Of a DNA stretch of 64,000 nucleotides, positions 63,351 through 64,000 are shown in pieces. Each line of letters starts with the position of its first letter. Within the stretch, counting starts at the first letter, position 1. This DNA comes from Balneolaceae bacterium (GTDB lineage Bacteria > Bacteroidota > Rhodothermia > Balneolales > Balneolaceae): NCBI GenBank assembly GCA_006969905.1, contig CP030887.1, positions 620,001 to 684,000 of the forward strand, read 5' to 3'. The notes beneath the pieces were generated by a model that did no database searches, was not told the origin of the DNA, and saw only the letters and a list, made by a program, of their open reading frames with translations. A program made the translations under genes and the position numbers.

Positions 63351-64000
63351 CTAAACTTTTTCGACAAGCTTTTCTGTCACTTCTTTATAAAACTCTTCAT
63401 ACTGTTGAACCACATAATCCTGGTTGAATAATTCAGCCCGTTTTCTGGCATTGGCAGACATTTCTTTGTGAAGTGTTTCATTCGTTAAAACTTCAAAAGC
63501 ATTTTTTGCCATACAATCCACATCATCCAGATCACAAAGAAAGCCGGTTTCACCATGAATATTTACTTCAGGTAATCCCCCGATATTGGAGCTGATAACT
63601 GGAACGGAACAACTCATCGCCTCCAGAGCTGCTAACCCAAAAGTTTCCGAGCCCGATGGGATTAAAAACAGGTCAGCTATTGATAATACTTCTTCAACCT
63701 GCTCCAGTTTCCCCAAAAACCTTACATGTTCGCAAATTCCTAAGTCACGGCATTGCTGTTCTGTTCGTTGGCGGTCAGGGCCATCACCTACTAACAAGAG
63801 TTTGGCTTTTATGCCATGCTTCAAAATTCGGTCGAATACGGTAACCACTTCCGGTACGCGCTTTACCTTTCTGAAATTAGAAACGTGAACCACTACTTTT
63901 TCGTCATCAGGGCAAATTGCTTTTTTGAAATGGCTTTTGTTCGACTTTTGAAATCGGTTTAAGTCAATAAAATTCGGTATAACTTTTATACGTTGTTTGA
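63351..64000 (-). CDS. bshA: Bacillithiol biosynthesis glycosyltransferase BshA, 5' end cut by window
   Basis: About 216 C-terminal codons are visible; the gene continues past 64000. The visible part has VIPNFIDLNRF, VVHVSNFRKVKRVPEVVTVF, LLLVGDGPDRQRTEQQC, and the donor site SGSETFGLAALEAMSCSVPV with IGGLPEV. These match BshA, which joins GlcNAc to L-malate as the first step of bacillithiol synthesis. An internal ATG at 63893 is not the true start, because the frame stays open and conserved beyond it. ypdA at 14 kb supports the pathway. Confidence 0.88.
   Translation of the reverse strand, partial: KQRIKVIPNFIDLNRFQKSNKSHFKKAICPDDEKVVVHVSNFRKVKRVPEVVTVFDRILKHGIKAKLLLVGDGPDRQRTEQQCRDLGICEHVRFLGKLEQVEEVLSIADLFLIPSGSETFGLAALEAMSCSVPVISSNIGGLPEVNIHGETGFLCDLDDVDCMAKNAFEVLTNETLHKEMSANARKRAELFNQDYVVQQYEEFYKEVTEKLVEKV

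Overview
The window looks like chromosomal DNA from a marine or halophilic member of the Balneolota/Rhodothermota side of the FCB (Bacteroidota-like) group. This is inferred from gene content, not from a search. Signs include type IX secretion (T9SS) C-terminal domains of the YPNPFN type, DUF4292, DUF4293 and DUF5686 family proteins, CarboxypepD_reg-like domains, a TonB-dependent receptor, few Shine-Dalgarno sites, and promoter-like TAnnTTTG boxes. Base composition looks moderate, with an AT-richer polysaccharide locus. No phage, insertion sequence or CRISPR array was seen.

Layout. 1-3.1 kb (minus): arginine operon (argC, argG, a GNAT acetyltransferase) with a short Arg-rich leader ORF in front. 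3.1-9.7 kb: SPOR protein, then a TPR / DUF4292 lipoprotein / EnvC-like cluster, a small membrane protein and a secreted M28 peptidase. 9.8-11.4 kb: a ParE/Phd toxin-antitoxin pair and two small membrane proteins. 11.4-15 kb: Ppx/GppA-HD phosphatase, YheT hydrolase and YpdA (bacillithiol disulfide reductase family). 15.1 kb (minus): an unlisted small SRP RNA. 15.3-22.2 kb (minus): a four-gene operon of a secreted protein, a FecR-domain protein, a very large outer-membrane barrel and a CHASE2 class III adenylyl cyclase; this is the strongest candidate for a poorly described system. 22.3-28.4 kb: tRNA-Ala(GGC), OmpA/TSP3 lipoprotein, DUF5686 protein, tRNA-Arg(CCT), small membrane protein, orphan ABC ATPase and SPOR lipoprotein. 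28.6-31.2 kb: a compact RsbV/RsbW/RsbU-like partner-switching module. 31.1-36.6 kb: MltF-like transglycosylase, TonB receptor, EamA transporter and DUF4293 protein. 36.9-43.7 kb (minus): TetR-TolC-MFP-RND efflux operon with two matching 22-bp sites flanking tetR. 43.9-57.1 kb: exopolysaccharide locus (Wza-, Wzz-, Wzy- and Wzx-like proteins, four glycosyltransferases, a secreted DUF5060/DUF4038 hydrolase). 57-58.6 kb: pyrR-pyrB. 58.7-64 kb: a large secreted FG-GAP/T9SS protein, a PEGA lipoprotein, sucC, and the 3' part of bshA cut by the window edge.

How the genes fit together. Much of the window serves the cell envelope: outer-membrane biogenesis and peptidoglycan turnover (TPR/DUF4292/EnvC, SPOR proteins, MltF), surface polysaccharide, multidrug efflux, and two signalling modules (CHASE2/FecR, Rsb-type). 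bshA together with ypdA suggests the cell uses bacillithiol as its low-molecular-weight thiol. New regulatory observations are the putative arginine leader peptide at 2819-2884, the paired TetR-type operators at 43043-43064 and 43735-43756, and a two-copy nested-hairpin intergenic repeat at 36.6 and 55.8 kb. All family assignments come from motif recognition; no database search was run.
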